A stretch of DNA of 56,718 nucleotides from a bacterium (GTDB taxonomy: Bacteria; SM23-31), in NCBI GenBank assembly GCA_028278455.1, contig JANQEH010000243.1:1-56718 (forward strand), written 5' to 3'. Under the pieces are notes generated by a model. It saw only the letters and a program-made list of their open reading frames with translations. It had not been told where the DNA came from and searched no databases. Within the stretch, counting starts at the first letter, position 1; every line of letters begins with the position of its first letter. This document shows, piece by piece, positions 56,650-56,718 of the stretch. The position numbers and the translations under genes were made by a program.

Positions 56650-56718
56650 TTAGCTTTCCATCTTTTTAGCCTGCTCGAGAACCTCATCGATACCGCCGAC
56701 CATGTAGAATGCCTGCTC
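56650..56718 (-). CDS. atpD: ATP synthase F1 subunit beta, last 22 codons (cut by window edge)
   Basis: The minus strand from the right edge reads EQAFYMVGGIDEVLEQAKKM, then Glu-Ser and a TAA stop at 56650-56652. This is the typical C-terminus of the beta subunit of F1 ATPase. Only 69 bp are inside the window. Its position directly upstream of atpC confirms the call. Confidence 0.93.
   Translation of the reverse strand, partial: EQAFYMVGGIDEVLEQAKKMES

Overview
This is a gene-dense stretch (about 40% G+C by eye) of a bacterial chromosome. It has no rRNA, tRNA, CRISPR array, insertion sequence or phage gene that I can recognise. The gene content suggests a Gram-negative-type bacterium of the Fibrobacteres-Chlorobi-Bacteroidetes (FCB) neighbourhood or a related candidate phylum. 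The clues are a YVTN beta-propeller protein with a GWxTD-like C-terminus, a carboxypeptidase-regulatory-domain surface protein, a decayed 6-bladed beta-propeller gene, a bactofilin, a DUF4321 membrane protein and large secreted TPR proteins. Shine-Dalgarno sites of the AGGAG type are common, and several starts are TTG or GTG (dprA, truA, purC, rsfS, the PduL-like gene, the aldehyde dehydrogenase). This argues against Bacteroidetes proper, but the phylum is an inference.

Layout. 1-11875 is almost entirely minus strand: an AIM24-family protein cut by the left edge, dprA-obg, a methyltransferase, icd, a small Cys protein, a class II aldolase-serS pair, a sugar-phosphate transferase, mobA, an asparaginase and pdxJ. 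12133-14535 is a short plus-strand island (HEAT-like coiled-coil protein, lipoprotein). 14835-32147 is minus strand again: a beta-propeller pseudogene, a PduL-like protein, an acylating-type aldehyde dehydrogenase, an alpha-solenoid protein, thrC, gatB-gatA, tatA, DUF4321, pssA-psd, purC, purB, an HtrA protease, a transaldolase-like protein, truA and ecfT. 32335-44866 is a plus-strand run: site-2 protease, panC, a short GlmU-like uridylyltransferase, LytR_C protein, rsfS, a PfkB kinase, mltG, uvrD/pcrA, a giant TPR protein and nadC. 44879-51418 is minus strand: ABC exporter, nth, lepB, anti-sigma factor, ECF sigma factor and lepA. 51697-55708 holds two plus-strand secreted proteins. 55789-56718 is minus strand: a bactofilin and the end of an ATP synthase operon (atpC and the last codons of atpD).

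Most genes are housekeeping: nucleotide, NAD, pantothenate, B6 and phospholipid synthesis, translation, repair, envelope. The unusual part is a set of enzymes that looks like bacterial-microcompartment cargo. The class II aldolase (5958-6737), the aldehyde dehydrogenase (17094-18677) and the PduL-like protein (16321-17097) share a short acidic-hydrophobic motif of the form [VI][ST][DE][NS]D[IV]. In the first two it sits at the extreme C-terminus behind a flexible linker, as encapsulation peptides do. The PduL-like protein has lost most of the expected zinc ligands. The aldolase carries an extra four-cysteine cluster. An alpha-solenoid protein of about fourteen repeats lies just upstream of the dehydrogenase. 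No shell-protein gene is present in the window, so the compartment idea is an inference to be tested elsewhere in the genome.

Intergenic spaces hold several different dispersed, hairpin-forming repeats (541-704, 3128-3199, 4076-4124, 16176-16251, 47672-47749), a 24-bp perfect palindrome ahead of the AIM24 gene, and a few recognisable terminators and promoters.
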